Origin: Aquimarina atlantica
Lineage (GTDB): Bacteria; Bacteroidota; Bacteroidia; Flavobacteriales; Flavobacteriaceae
Reading direction: 5' to 3'
Assembly (NCBI RefSeq): GCF_000626715.1
Contig: NZ_AQRA01000007.1
Location: 248,001-312,000 of the forward strand
DNA: 64,000 nucleotides
Under the pieces are notes generated by a model. It did no database searches. It saw only the letters and a program-made list of their open reading frames with translations, and was not told the origin of the DNA. Numbering within the stretch: position 1 is the stretch's first letter; the number at the start of each line of letters is the position of its first letter. This document shows positions 46,501-54,776 of this stretch, in pieces. The position numbers and the translations under genes are program-made.

Positions 46501-46982
46501 GAGCTTATAATCATCACTTAAAATATGGTAATGTGATGACGATCCCAACCAAAAACTTTTTTTACGGAATGACACCCGGAGAAGAAATTATTATAAAACT
46601 GGATAAAGGGAAAATACTGTTAGTAGAATTAATATCGGTAGGAAAACCTAATGATAATGGTAAAGTCACTGTATTCTTTAAAGTAAATGGTCAAACCAGG
46701 AATGTAGAGATACAAGACCATTCCATTAAGGTAGATAAAGTAATACATGCCAAAATTGATAAAGCAGATACCAAGCAGATAGGCGCCCCTTTACAGGGAT
46801 CATTATCTTCAATATTAGTAAAAACAGGTCAGGAAATAAAAAAGAATGACCCACTCTTTATTATCGAAGCCATGAAAATGGAAACCACCATCACAGCCAA
46901 TGAAGATGCTGTGATTAAGAAAATCGTTCTTAAATCAGGTACAATGGTCAATGCAGATGATTTGGTGATTATGCTTAAATAG
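43530..46982 (+). CDS. pyc: Pyruvate carboxylase
   Basis: 1150 residues, full-length single-chain enzyme that makes oxaloacetate from pyruvate, bicarbonate and ATP. Biotin carboxylase domain at the N-terminus (KVLVANRGEIAIRIFRAC, then MLKAASGGGGRGMRV). Carboxyltransferase domain in the middle (FTDTTMRDAHQSLLATRMRT, GGATFDVCLRFLKENPWERL, LHTHDTSS). Carrier domain at the C-terminus with biotin site EAMKMET, K1116. Biotin should be added by BirA at 15306. A palindrome lies before the start and a palindromic terminator after the stop. Confidence 0.98.
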   Translation: MQIKKVLVANRGEIAIRIFRACTEIGLETVGVYTYEDRYSLHRYKADEAYQIGENNEPLKPYLNVEAIIKVAKKNNVDAIHPGYGFLSENAEFAQQCLENDIIFIGPKVSVLRSLGDKITAKKVAIENNIPIIESNKEDLTDIKIALKEAKRIGYPIMLKAASGGGGRGMRVIRNDEELEKAYPESRREALNAFGDDTVFLEKFVENPKHIEIQIVADHHGNMVHLFERDCSVQRRYQKVIEYAPSFGVSEAIKQDLYTYALAICKAVDYNNIGTVEFLVDEDQSIYFIEVNPRVQVEHTVTEIVTGIDLIKAQIFIAGGYKLSDKQIKIESQESIKTTGFALQCRITTEDPENDFKPDYGTITTYRSASGFGIRLDAGSVYQGVTISPFFDSMLVKVSANSRTLDGACRKMLRALSEFRIRGVKTNMPFLANILRHETFRKGEVTVNFIQNTKSLFTIKEPRNRATKLANFLGDIIVNGNPDVKKIDHTKTFVTPVVPKFDETSGYTKGTKDLLTELGPEKFAAWLKNEKKIHFTDTTMRDAHQSLLATRMRTYDMVKVAEGFAKNHPEIFSMEVWGGATFDVCLRFLKENPWERLRSLRKAMPNLLLQMLIRGSNGVGYTAYPDNLIGKFVEQSWENGVDVFRIFDSLNWMKSIAPCIEHVRTRTQGLAEGSLCYTGDILDPNRTKYTLEYYIQLAKDIENAGAHILGIKDMAGLLKPYAAYELVSALKSEINIPIHLHTHDTSSVQSATYLKAIEAGVDVVDVALGGLSGLTAQPNFNAITEMMRFHERENVMDISKLNEYSNYWEAVREYYYVFESGLKAGTGEVYQHEIPGGQYSNLKPQAQGLGLADRFHEITKMYGEVNELFGDIVKVTPSSKVVGDMAQYLVSNNLTIEDVKERGDTISYPQSVVSLFKGELGQPVGEFPKELQKSILKDQKPFTNRPNAHLEPVDFEIEFAEFVKIFKRGMGRELDITDFLSYKLYPKVFTGAYNHHLKYGNVMTIPTKNFFYGMTPGEEIIIKLDKGKILLVELISVGKPNDNGKVTVFFKVNGQTRNVEIQDHSIKVDKVIHAKIDKADTKQIGAPLQGSLSSILVKTGQEIKKNDPLFIIEAMKMETTITANEDAVIKKIVLKSGTMVNADDLVIMLK

Positions 46983-47035
46983 TTTACCCGTTTTCGTGCT
47001 ATGTTATCCTGTTATAGCATAGAACAAAAAAATAT

Positions 47036-47068
47036 AAACCTCACAGGTTTCAAAAACCTGTGAGGTTT
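47036..47068. terminator. Palindromic repeat acting as terminator of pyc
   Basis: AAACCTCACAGGTTT, three bases, AAACCTGTGAGGTTT: perfect 15-bp arms followed by T-rich sequence. The core ACCTCACAGGT/ACCTGTGAGGT is the same as in the repeats at 58108-58142 and 58451-58466, so it is a member of a dispersed repeat family used here as a terminator. Confidence 0.75.
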
Positions 47069-47166
47069 TAAAACTACTTTCTATTCGTTTGCAACTACTT
47101 ATCAGATCCCTTTGTAGTTTAGAAAATCTTTCTATTTTTACAATAGAATAACATTTCAGGGAAACA

Positions 47167-48675
47167 TTGAGAATCAGGCCTATTCAAATATCATTATTTA
47201 TACTATTCGTATTAGGAGCATTATTTGGGCTCATGTTTTTAAGTCAAAAAGGAGGCGTTCAAAAAGCTCAAACACAAGATGATGGGTTCTCGTATGAAGG
47301 GATTTCGGTTAAATACCCCACGCATACTACGTTTTTGGGATTAGAAAAAGATTCATCACTTACAAGAGAAGATATTCTTGAAGTTACTCAGATTGTAACT
47401 CCACTGGATATCGAGACCGATGAAAGTAAAAAAGATATTGCCTTAACAGAGGAAATTAAAAAGCTTCCTGACTTCTCAAAAATTGATACAACTCGCATTG
47501 TTAGGATCAAATACCCAGAGAGTAATCCCGGTTTTGCAGATGAGTTGAGAGAAAAGCTATCTTCCAGATCGTGTAGAATTATACATTATGGTGATTCTCA
47601 GATCGAAGGAGATCGTATTACAGGATATCTTCGTAACAGGCTTCAGGGGATGTATGGTGGTAGTGGCCCCGGGTTTCTTCCTGTGTTACCTGTGTATAAC
47701 CAAATAAGTGCTATTATAGAACCAAGCGAAAATTGGCAACGTCATGCGCTTTTTGATCCAACCCAAAAAAAGTTTTCACATCGAAAATATGGAGCATATC
47801 TTTCTGCTTCTCGTTTTACAGCATATCAAAAAGAGCTTCCGGATAGCACTATGGTTGATTCTTTACCAATCATCAAAGCTTCTGTAAAAATAGGGAAGTC
47901 TAAGAAAGCATATGCAAAATTCAGGTATTTTACCAATATAGGTTTGCATTATGGTAATTGTAACTTTCCGATCAAAGTATCGGTATATAATGGTGGAGTT
48001 TTAATTCAGCAAGATGATTTGATTGCAGATGGTAAATACCATCAATATAAAATAAGAACAGCAACTACACCTACAGATCTTAAAATTGAACTGGAAGGTA
48101 AGGTGAGCGCCGATTTTTATGGATTAACATTAGATGGGGGAGCTAAAGTGCAAATCGATAATGTAGCGATGCGTGGTGCTTCGGGAACTGTTTTTACAAG
48201 CTCTAATGCTACTGTCTATAGTCAGATGATGAGGCAACTAAGGCCCAAAATTGTCATTATGCAATATGGGGGTAATACGATGCCATATCTTAAAGATTCT
48301 ACAGATGTAACCAAGTATACTAAACGAATTGTCAGGCAGATAGATTGGATTAGAAGACGAGCAAAAAATACCAACGTTTTATTTATAGGGCCTACAGATA
48401 TGTGTCTTCCGGTAAACGGTAAAATGGAAACCTACCCATTATTGCCGTATCTTAATGCTGAATTAATGAAAACCTGTCTCGAAAATAATGTAGCCTATTG
48501 GAGTATGTATGATGCTATGGGTGGAAAAGGTGCGATGAAATTATGGGTAGACGAAAAACTAACCGCCAAAGACTATATGCATTTTACCTGGAAAGGAACC
48601 AAAATAATTTCAGAACTATTTTTTACAGCCCTATACCTTGACCTCAAAGAACCTAATAACCATGATGACACGTAA
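47167..48675 (+). CDS. Exported SGNH-hydrolase-like protein 1 (O-acyltransferase partner)
   Basis: 502 residues. One N-terminal membrane helix or signal anchor (ISLFILFVLGALFGLMFL). SGNH landmarks: IIHYGDSQIEGDR (block I with Ser), GGNTMPYL (block III with Asn) and DYMHFTWKGT (block V with His). Together with the two next genes this looks like an AlgJ/AlgX-type periplasmic acetyltransferase partner. Start is TTG at 47167; the frame is closed by a stop 18 bases earlier and no ATG exists near the N-terminus. Confidence 0.8.
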   Translation: MRIRPIQISLFILFVLGALFGLMFLSQKGGVQKAQTQDDGFSYEGISVKYPTHTTFLGLEKDSSLTREDILEVTQIVTPLDIETDESKKDIALTEEIKKLPDFSKIDTTRIVRIKYPESNPGFADELREKLSSRSCRIIHYGDSQIEGDRITGYLRNRLQGMYGGSGPGFLPVLPVYNQISAIIEPSENWQRHALFDPTQKKFSHRKYGAYLSASRFTAYQKELPDSTMVDSLPIIKASVKIGKSKKAYAKFRYFTNIGLHYGNCNFPIKVSVYNGGVLIQQDDLIADGKYHQYKIRTATTPTDLKIELEGKVSADFYGLTLDGGAKVQIDNVAMRGASGTVFTSSNATVYSQMMRQLRPKIVIMQYGGNTMPYLKDSTDVTKYTKRIVRQIDWIRRRAKNTNVLFIGPTDMCLPVNGKMETYPLLPYLNAELMKTCLENNVAYWSMYDAMGGKGAMKLWVDEKLTAKDYMHFTWKGTKIISELFFTALYLDLKEPNNHDDT

Positions 48676-49942
48676 CAAATTATTCATTTATATATGGCTT
48701 TTAACATTACCTTTGATGGCACAAACCTATGTTATAGATACCATACAAAATAAATATCCTTTTGTGAATTGGAAAGCCAATACCATAAAAATGGCAGAAA
48801 ATTCACCAGCATTTAAAACACTTTTTCGCAAATTAGACACCATTGCAAAAGGGGGAAAAGAAAATTTGCACGTTTTTCATATCGGGGGATCTCATATACA
48901 AGCAGATATTTATTCGAATCGCTTACGATCATACCTACAGATGATGAGCCCTACTGCAAAAGGACAACGCGGATTTATTTATCCATTTAGTATTGCCAAG
49001 ACCAATAATCCTGGTAATTATAGAGTAAAGTATGATGGCGAATGGAAAGGATATCGATGTTCGGTTCGAAAAGATAGCGTTGCCTGGGGATTATCGGGAG
49101 TAACAGCAGTTTTTAAAGACAGTATATCGAATGTGAAAATAATAGCGAATGGAAATAATTATCATGAAAAGATGTACGATTTTAACAAAATCAGGATTTT
49201 TTATGATAATTGGAGCGATGACTATGAAATATCTTTTAAGCAAGATTCGCTGGTATCAGCAATTAAAGAAAATAAGGAAGCTCACTTTATAGAATTTGCA
49301 TTACATAAAAGTGTTGAAGAAATAGAGTTTTGTATTCGCAAAATTAAAGATGAAGAAAAAGCCGAGTTTTTGATGATGGGTATCGAATTGATGAACGATA
49401 ATAATGGGATTCAGTATACTTCTATTGGGGTGAATGGAGGTAGTTTTTCATATTATAAAAGATGCCGCTTTTTTGATGATCAATTATTGCTATACAAACC
49501 AGATTTATTTATAGTATCTATTGGTACCAATGATGCATATCACCCCGATTTTAATCCAGATGAGTATAAAGCATACTATACAGATTTAATCAAATTAATA
49601 CAAAAGGCTAATCCCGATTGTGCTGTATTGCTTACGGTACCTAATGATTCTTATTATAAAAAGAAATTTCCGAACCCTAGAACCAGAATTGCTCAAAAGA
49701 TTATTTATGAAGTAGCAAAAGAGCAAAAAATGGCGGTTTGGGATTTTTATGAAATCATGGGAGGTTTTAATTCTTCAAAAGATTGGTATGCAAATAAACT
49801 AATGCCTAGAGATCGTATTCATTTTACGGTTATGGGATATCGTATAAAAGCAGATCTTTTGTTACAGGCACTGGCGCATTCATGGGAAAACGAATTGCAA
49901 TTAGAACCAAACTCTATTTTGAATCAGGTAATTAATGAATAG
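48662..49942 (+). CDS. Exported SGNH-hydrolase-like protein 2
   Basis: 426 residues from the ATG at 48662, overlapping the previous gene by 14 bases. Signal peptide ends around LTLPLMAQ. SGNH-like blocks: HVFHIGGSHIQADIYSNRLR at the place of block I, VSIGTNDAY (block III) and RDRIHFTVMGYR (block V Asp-x-x-His). At block I the usual GDS is GGS, with Ser kept and Asp lost. It likely acts on the same surface sugar as protein 1. Overlaps the MBOAT gene by 8 bases. Confidence 0.8.
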   Translation: MMTRNKLFIYIWLLTLPLMAQTYVIDTIQNKYPFVNWKANTIKMAENSPAFKTLFRKLDTIAKGGKENLHVFHIGGSHIQADIYSNRLRSYLQMMSPTAKGQRGFIYPFSIAKTNNPGNYRVKYDGEWKGYRCSVRKDSVAWGLSGVTAVFKDSISNVKIIANGNNYHEKMYDFNKIRIFYDNWSDDYEISFKQDSLVSAIKENKEAHFIEFALHKSVEEIEFCIRKIKDEEKAEFLMMGIELMNDNNGIQYTSIGVNGGSFSYYKRCRFFDDQLLLYKPDLFIVSIGTNDAYHPDFNPDEYKAYYTDLIKLIQKANPDCAVLLTVPNDSYYKKKFPNPRTRIAQKIIYEVAKEQKMAVWDFYEIMGGFNSSKDWYANKLMPRDRIHFTVMGYRIKADLLLQALAHSWENELQLEPNSILNQVINE

Positions 49943-51593
49943 ACTTATTGACATATTTTCTTTTTCAGAAGATTTTCCGTTGATCTTTACACAGGCGAAC
50001 TTCTGGATTTTCTTTGCAGTAATATATTTTATTTATGCTATAGTGTATAGCAAAAAAAGTTTACGAAGTGCTTATCTCTTTGCTATAAGTTTACTTTTTT
50101 ATTATAAAACCAGCGGCCTTTTTATTGGGATTTTACTATTTAGTACGGTAAATGATTTCTTTTTGGGTAGAGCTATTTATAAAAGTAGATCGGTACTGGT
50201 TCAAAAAACATTGGTTGCTATAAGTGTGATTATTAACCTGGGAACACTCTGTTATTTTAAATATGCCTATTTCTTTACAGAATCATATAATTTCCTTTTT
50301 CAGACCGATTACGAAGTTATTAATTACCTCGCGCAATGGACTAATACCTGGAGCGGGGTAGATTACTTTACAGTAGATAAAATTATTCTTCCTGTTGGGA
50401 TTTCTTTTTATACATTTCAAACGATTAGTTACAGTGTAGATATTTATAGAAAACAAATCAAACCATTAACATCTATTATTGATTTTGGATTTTTTGTTAG
50501 CTTTTTTCCGCAGTTGGTTGCTGGACCCATAGTAAGGGCTGCTGATTTTGTGCCTCAGATCAGAAAAGAAATTACCATTACCAAAAAAGATTTTGGCCAG
50601 GCAACTTTTATGATTCTAAAGGGCTTGATCAAAAAAATGTTGTTTGCCGATTATATTGCAGCTAATTTTATGGATCGGGTATTTGATGTCCCCGAGATGT
50701 TTTCTGGTTTTACCAATATCATGGCGATGTTTGGGTATTCGCTACAAATCTATGGTGATTTTTCTGGGTATACCGATATTGCTATTGGGTTAGCATTGCT
50801 TATGGGGTATAAACTACCAGTTAATTTTAATTCGCCGTATAAAGCGATTCACTGTGGCGATTTCTGGAGACGTTGGCATATTTCGCTATCCAGCTGGCTT
50901 AAAGATTATTTATATATACCTATTGGGGGTAATCGTAATGGCTCTATTTTTTCCTATACATTTATACTGATTTTTACATTTTTAGGAGTTTTTGCAATAT
51001 CTGATTATTCGATAGCACTATTGGCCGCTTCGGGAATTGGTGCTATGCTTATTATTACATTGTTCTCTCCCAGATTGGCCTGGCATTTTAATAGAAATGT
51101 TAATATTATGATTACCATGTTGGTCGGTGGATTATGGCACGGCGCCTCATGGAAATTTGTAATCTGGGGCGGACTTAATGGTATCGGAATCGTAGCATAC
51201 AAATATTGGCGTAAGATAAGCCCGTATGAAGAATCTAAAGCCTGGTATGTCTTGCTATGGCGAATTGCACTGACTTTTGTGTTTATTACGTTTACCCGTA
51301 TCTATTTTAGAGGAAACAGTATGGATCACATTGATCGTTTTTATCAACAAATAGTCACTAATATGGATTGGCCGAATGCCCTGGCTGTACTATGGGAGTA
51401 TCGTATGGTATTTATTGTTATGCTTTTGGGGTATATTACTCACTGGTTACCGTATCGTACCAAAGGTTGGATAGAAAACGCATTTATTAAAAGTAATATG
51501 CTTGTTAAAGCTGTCGTTGTGATAGCGGTAGCAATTGTCTGTTACCAAACCTATGCAGCCGATTTTCAACCTTTTATTTATTTCCAGTTTTAG
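49935..51593 (+). CDS. MBOAT-family membrane O-acyltransferase (AlgI-like)
   Basis: 552 residues with about 11 membrane helices. MBOAT landmarks: PVGISFYTFQTISYSVDIYR, FFPQLVAGPIVRA, FWRRWHISLSSWLKDYLY and the catalytic His in GGLWHGASWKFVIWGGLNG. AlgI-like proteins pass acetyl groups across the membrane for exopolysaccharide acetylation, handing them to periplasmic SGNH partners, here the two preceding genes. No glycan-synthesis gene is adjacent, so the target is unknown. Confidence 0.94.
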   Translation: MNRLIDIFSFSEDFPLIFTQANFWIFFAVIYFIYAIVYSKKSLRSAYLFAISLLFYYKTSGLFIGILLFSTVNDFFLGRAIYKSRSVLVQKTLVAISVIINLGTLCYFKYAYFFTESYNFLFQTDYEVINYLAQWTNTWSGVDYFTVDKIILPVGISFYTFQTISYSVDIYRKQIKPLTSIIDFGFFVSFFPQLVAGPIVRAADFVPQIRKEITITKKDFGQATFMILKGLIKKMLFADYIAANFMDRVFDVPEMFSGFTNIMAMFGYSLQIYGDFSGYTDIAIGLALLMGYKLPVNFNSPYKAIHCGDFWRRWHISLSSWLKDYLYIPIGGNRNGSIFSYTFILIFTFLGVFAISDYSIALLAASGIGAMLIITLFSPRLAWHFNRNVNIMITMLVGGLWHGASWKFVIWGGLNGIGIVAYKYWRKISPYEESKAWYVLLWRIALTFVFITFTRIYFRGNSMDHIDRFYQQIVTNMDWPNALAVLWEYRMVFIVMLLGYITHWLPYRTKGWIENAFIKSNMLVKAVVVIAVAIVCYQTYAADFQPFIYFQF

Positions 51594-51713
51594 ACAGTAA
51601 AGCGTTAGAGTAGGGGAAGGATTTGAGTTGTTATTCCTATATTCTTCGAACCCTAATTATATAAGTACCCACCCCCACTTGTGTAAGTAGGTATTGGGCA
51701 ATAATGTTAGTGG

Positions 51714-52097
51714 TTATTTATTTAATGGCTGATGTAAAGCAATTCTGTTTCCTTCACTATCTTCAAATTCTGCAACAAAACCCAGGTCTCCATTTGATGT
51801 TTTTGGATACAACATTTGTCCACCACTTTCAATTGCTATTTTTAAGGTCTTGTCTATGTTTTCTGTATTGAAGTAAATTACAACTCCGTTATGTGTTGGG
51901 TTGTAGATTTCTCCCTTTGCCAGTGCTCCCGAAATTCCGGTGTTTTCTTCTACAAAAGGAAACAAAGCCATTTCGTTATTATCAATAATTTCTCTTTCAA
52001 AAGTGAAGTTAAATACAGATTTGTAAAATTGAATAGCTCTATCAATATCTGTAACCGGAATTTCAAAATAAACAACTGGATTACATTTCTTTGTCAT
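51714..52097 (-). CDS. VOC (glyoxalase) family protein
   Basis: 127 residues: VVYFEIPVTDIDRAIQFYKS, then GVVIYFNTENIDKTLKIAIE and VAEFEDSEGNRIALHQP. Single VOC module, probably a dimer with metal sites. Substrate unknown. No operon partner. Confidence 0.88.
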   Translation of the reverse strand: MTKKCNPVVYFEIPVTDIDRAIQFYKSVFNFTFEREIIDNNEMALFPFVEENTGISGALAKGEIYNPTHNGVVIYFNTENIDKTLKIAIESGGQMLYPKTSNGDLGFVAEFEDSEGNRIALHQPLNK

Positions 52098-52506
52098 CTT
52101 ATTATTTTATAATTGGTTAACGATATCTTTTGATGTATCAGAACAAGAAGTTATCGTTAGCACAAAAGTAATATATAGAATGTACTATTTGGTTCTTATC
52201 ATTTATATATTCTTATCCTCCGCTTGTCTTGTCCTGCAATAAGGCTTTGTCATATCCAGCGATAAGGCCCCGCTGTACCTAACGAATACATGGAAGAAAA
52301 GCAATCGTAAAAAAACGATATTAATGTAAATGTTTATGTCGGTTTTTATCAGGATAGTCCTAACTCCCTATCTTTTGGGGTATATGGCCAGATCAATTTC
52401 TTCTTTTACTTTTTTAAATAATACTACTACCTTCGTAATTCGTAATTCGTAATTCGTAATTCATAACTCGTAATTCATAATTCGTAATTCATAATTCATA
52501 ATTCAT
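52098..52506. other. 409-bp intergenic region ending in a heptamer tandem repeat
   Basis: No credible gene. The first 330 bases include a GC-richer patch at about 52210-52290. The last 70 bases are the heptamer tandem repeat described separately. Confidence 0.5.
52434..52503. repeat. Ten-copy heptanucleotide tandem repeat
   Basis: Ten consecutive 7-base units: six CGTAATT, three CATAATT and one CATAACT. It ends 3 bases before the TTG start of the DNA glycosylase-like gene. Repeats of this kind can change copy number by slippage and would alter promoter spacing or leader structure. Confidence 0.95.
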
Positions 52507-53160
52507 TTGTTTCTACATACCCACCCATATGAACCGTTTTTCCCTAAAGGAGCTACCAAACTAATTATAGGAACATTGCCGCCACCAAGGTTTACTACCA
52601 GAGAATTAAAAAAAGGAGATGTCGATTTCTGTTATGGTAGTATAAGTGGTTTGCTATGGCCTGTTTTGGATAACATATTTGATTTGGGTTTAAAATTTGA
52701 GACTACGCAACAAGCAATAGATCAAAGAAAAAACTTCTTAACCTCTAGAGGAATAGGAGTTTGTGATATAGTGCATAGTTGTGAGCGAGAAAAGATCGAT
52801 GCATCAGACTTAGGAATGCAAAATAGTACGCTTAGGGATGTGATATCATATTTAAAACAATATCCACAAATAGATACATTGCTTTTTACAGGGGGCAATA
52901 GTAAAAATGGCCCCGAATATTTTTTTAGAAGACACCTAAAAGGATATGATCTCAAATTAGAATTGGTATCAAACGATATTCCAAGAATACATCGATTTAG
53001 TTTAGAAGATAGAATCATCAATACAGTATCTCTTACTGCACCATCGGGAGCCGCTAATCGATCTATAGGAAGTTTACAGGAATATAAGGCATTAAAAAAA
53101 GCAAACCCTAAATTCAATACTATTGATTTTAGGGTGATGCAATATCAAAAATATTTTTAA
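52507..53160 (+). CDS. Uracil-DNA glycosylase superfamily protein
   Basis: 217 residues. IIGTLPPPRF near residue 22-31 resembles motif 1 of the UDG superfamily (Mug-like), and SLTAPSGAANRSIGSL near residue 180 the Asn-containing motif 2. It should remove damaged or mismatched bases from DNA, exact type unknown. Start is TTG at 52507: the frame is closed upstream by a stop within the heptamer repeat and the first ATG nearby is out of frame. The tandem repeat abuts the start. Confidence 0.75.
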   Translation: MFLHTHPYEPFFPKGATKLIIGTLPPPRFTTRELKKGDVDFCYGSISGLLWPVLDNIFDLGLKFETTQQAIDQRKNFLTSRGIGVCDIVHSCEREKIDASDLGMQNSTLRDVISYLKQYPQIDTLLFTGGNSKNGPEYFFRRHLKGYDLKLELVSNDIPRIHRFSLEDRIINTVSLTAPSGAANRSIGSLQEYKALKKANPKFNTIDFRVMQYQKYF

Positions 53161-53174
53161 TCCGGGTTTAGAGT

Positions 53175-53423
53175 TTATTCAGATTCTTCCTCGGTTTTCT
53201 TCTTTGTAGTTTTCTTTGCAGCTGGTTTGGCTTTTGGTTTTGATTCGGCTTTTGGGGGCGTCTCAGCTTTTGTTTTTGGCTCAGTTTTTGGCGTGGGTTC
53301 TGTTTTAGCTTCTGTTTTAGGTTTTGCTGCTGCTATAGCAGTTGATTTTTTGCGACGTCTTAATCTTCCATATGTCCCCATAATGATTTTACCACGACGT
53401 GTTTTTTTATCTCCTTTGCCCAT
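53175..53423 (-). CDS. Ribosomal protein THX with long Lys/Ala/Pro/Glu-rich tail
   Basis: 82 residues. The first 26 are bTHX (MGKGDKKTRRGKIIMGTYGR and a following RRRKK), a small protein filling a cavity in the 30S head. The remaining 55 residues are a low-complexity Lys-Ala-Pro-Glu/Thr tail, probably disordered. Length of THX alone is about 25-30 residues. The frame antisense to it only mirrors this repetitive tail. Confidence 0.85.
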   Translation of the reverse strand: MGKGDKKTRRGKIIMGTYGRLRRRKKSTAIAAAKPKTEAKTEPTPKTEPKTKAETPPKAESKPKAKPAAKKTTKKKTEEESE

Positions 53424-53536
53424 ACATTAGAATTTTAGATTAAAGAATTGATTAAGTGTGAATTACTAATGTAAGGATTTAGAAATAGAAATGAAAAAAC
53501 CTGTTGTGCATTTAGATGTTTTTTTAACTATAATCC

Positions 53537-53692
53537 GTCAATTCGAGTGATTCGACTTTAGGAGAAGTGTATCGAGAATAGGATTTTAGCTTAAAAAAGC
53601 TATTCTCGATAGTTCTGCTGAGTCCTTCGATAAACTCTAGACAGGCCTTGTCGAAATGCTTTTCAAATGTCTTCGACAGGCTCAGACTGACA
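53537..53692. repeat. Intergenic repeat block with inverted repeats
   Basis: Contains GTCAATTCGAGTGA, then TATCGAGAATA (53570-53580) and its complement TATTCTCGATA (53601-53611), then two inverted TCGACA-type segments up to CTTCGACAGGCTCAG. The first part shares three sequence blocks with the element at 55394-55566. It fills most of the 380-bp gap (53424-53803) between THX and the nuclease-like gene. Confidence 0.7.
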
Positions 53693-53803
53693 TTATAAGC
53701 TTAACTAAACGATATTACCCAGATCATGCATTAGAAAATCTATTGCATCTTGAAACTACTTCGATAAAAAAAAACTATTTTCGAGCGAATCAAAAAAGTA
53801 AGG

Positions 53804-54730
53804 ATGAGTTCATTTCGAAAAACAGTAAAACACCGGTATCGTATTTCGAAAAGAAAGTTTCTTCTTATTCTTTATGGTATACTCATTTTTATTCATTTCG
53901 TTCTTAGGGATACTATATACCCCATCAATATTATATATTATGCATTTCCTGTACTAGTTCTACTGATCGGAAATTTAGTGTTATGTGTATTGTTTTTTAA
54001 GGTGAAAAAAATATTGTATTTCTTAATCGGATGTTTTGTGTGTGTATCGTTGTATTGGTATACGGGCTACTATAGGATGCAATCCCCACCAGAACTTTCT
54101 GATAAAAGCAATAGCATATTGTTTTGGAATATCGCAAGAAAAGGAAAGCGATCGATGGATATTATTATCAAAAAAACAAAGGAACAAAGACCGTCTTTTA
54201 TAGGATTGGTCGAAGCCGAAGAGTTGACCGATAAGGATATAATGCGATTTGAGGAGACATTTCCATCATACAGTATACAAAAACTGAAAGGAGGGATGGT
54301 GCTGGCAGTAAAAGGAGAGATCGATGATATCCGGTATTACTGCAAAGACGAGAGTTTTAAGTTTAATTATATAACCGTTACTCTTGCGAATCAAAAAACA
54401 GCAATACTGGTTGCAGATGTTAATGCCGTACCTTTTACCAATAGAAAATCGGCATTACATACGATCTATGAATTCACTATAAAAAATAACCCTTCTTTTA
54501 TTATAGGAGACTTTAATACCCCTTATGAAAGTGTGCATTTTGGTGATTTTAAAAATAACCTGAATAGTTTTCATAAGATGTCGAAAGGGTTTACAGCAAC
54601 CTGGCCTTATGGGATTCCTTTATTCGAAATAGATCAAATATGGAGTGCCAAAGCGATTAGACCGGTTTTGCTAAAAAAAGAACATTACAAAATATCAGAT
54701 CATGCGCTCTTAATAGGGGTATATGAATGA
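53804..54730 (+). CDS. Endonuclease/exonuclease/phosphatase family membrane protein
   Basis: 308 residues. Three hydrophobic helices at about 18-90, then an EEP domain: ILFWNIARKGKRSMDIII, FIGLVEAEE (metal Glu), FIIGDFNTPYES and the final SDHALLIGVY (Asp-His pair). Function may be nuclease or phosphatase; the domain should lie on one side of the membrane, probably outside. The start at 53804 follows an overlapping frame that begins in the repeat and is thought spurious. Confidence 0.85.
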   Translation: MSSFRKTVKHRYRISKRKFLLILYGILIFIHFVLRDTIYPINIIYYAFPVLVLLIGNLVLCVLFFKVKKILYFLIGCFVCVSLYWYTGYYRMQSPPELSDKSNSILFWNIARKGKRSMDIIIKKTKEQRPSFIGLVEAEELTDKDIMRFEETFPSYSIQKLKGGMVLAVKGEIDDIRYYCKDESFKFNYITVTLANQKTAILVADVNAVPFTNRKSALHTIYEFTIKNNPSFIIGDFNTPYESVHFGDFKNNLNSFHKMSKGFTATWPYGIPLFEIDQIWSAKAIRPVLLKKEHYKISDHALLIGVYE

Positions 54731-54776
54731 ACACAATGGGTGTGATAAATGTACCACCAGATTTAAAAAGAAGCTA

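Noticed and set aside
52434..52503. Possible CRISPR array
   Set aside because: Units are only 7 bases, contiguous and without spacers; it is a simple tandem repeat, and no cas genes are near.
53227..53430. Plus-strand frame antisense to THX
   Set aside because: Its Gly/Val/Phe repeats are only the mirror of the Lys/Ala/Pro/Glu tail of THX.
53656..53907. Plus-strand frame of 83 residues before the nuclease-like gene
   Set aside because: It begins inside a repeat block, overlaps the start of a well-supported gene in another frame and shows no recognisable domain.
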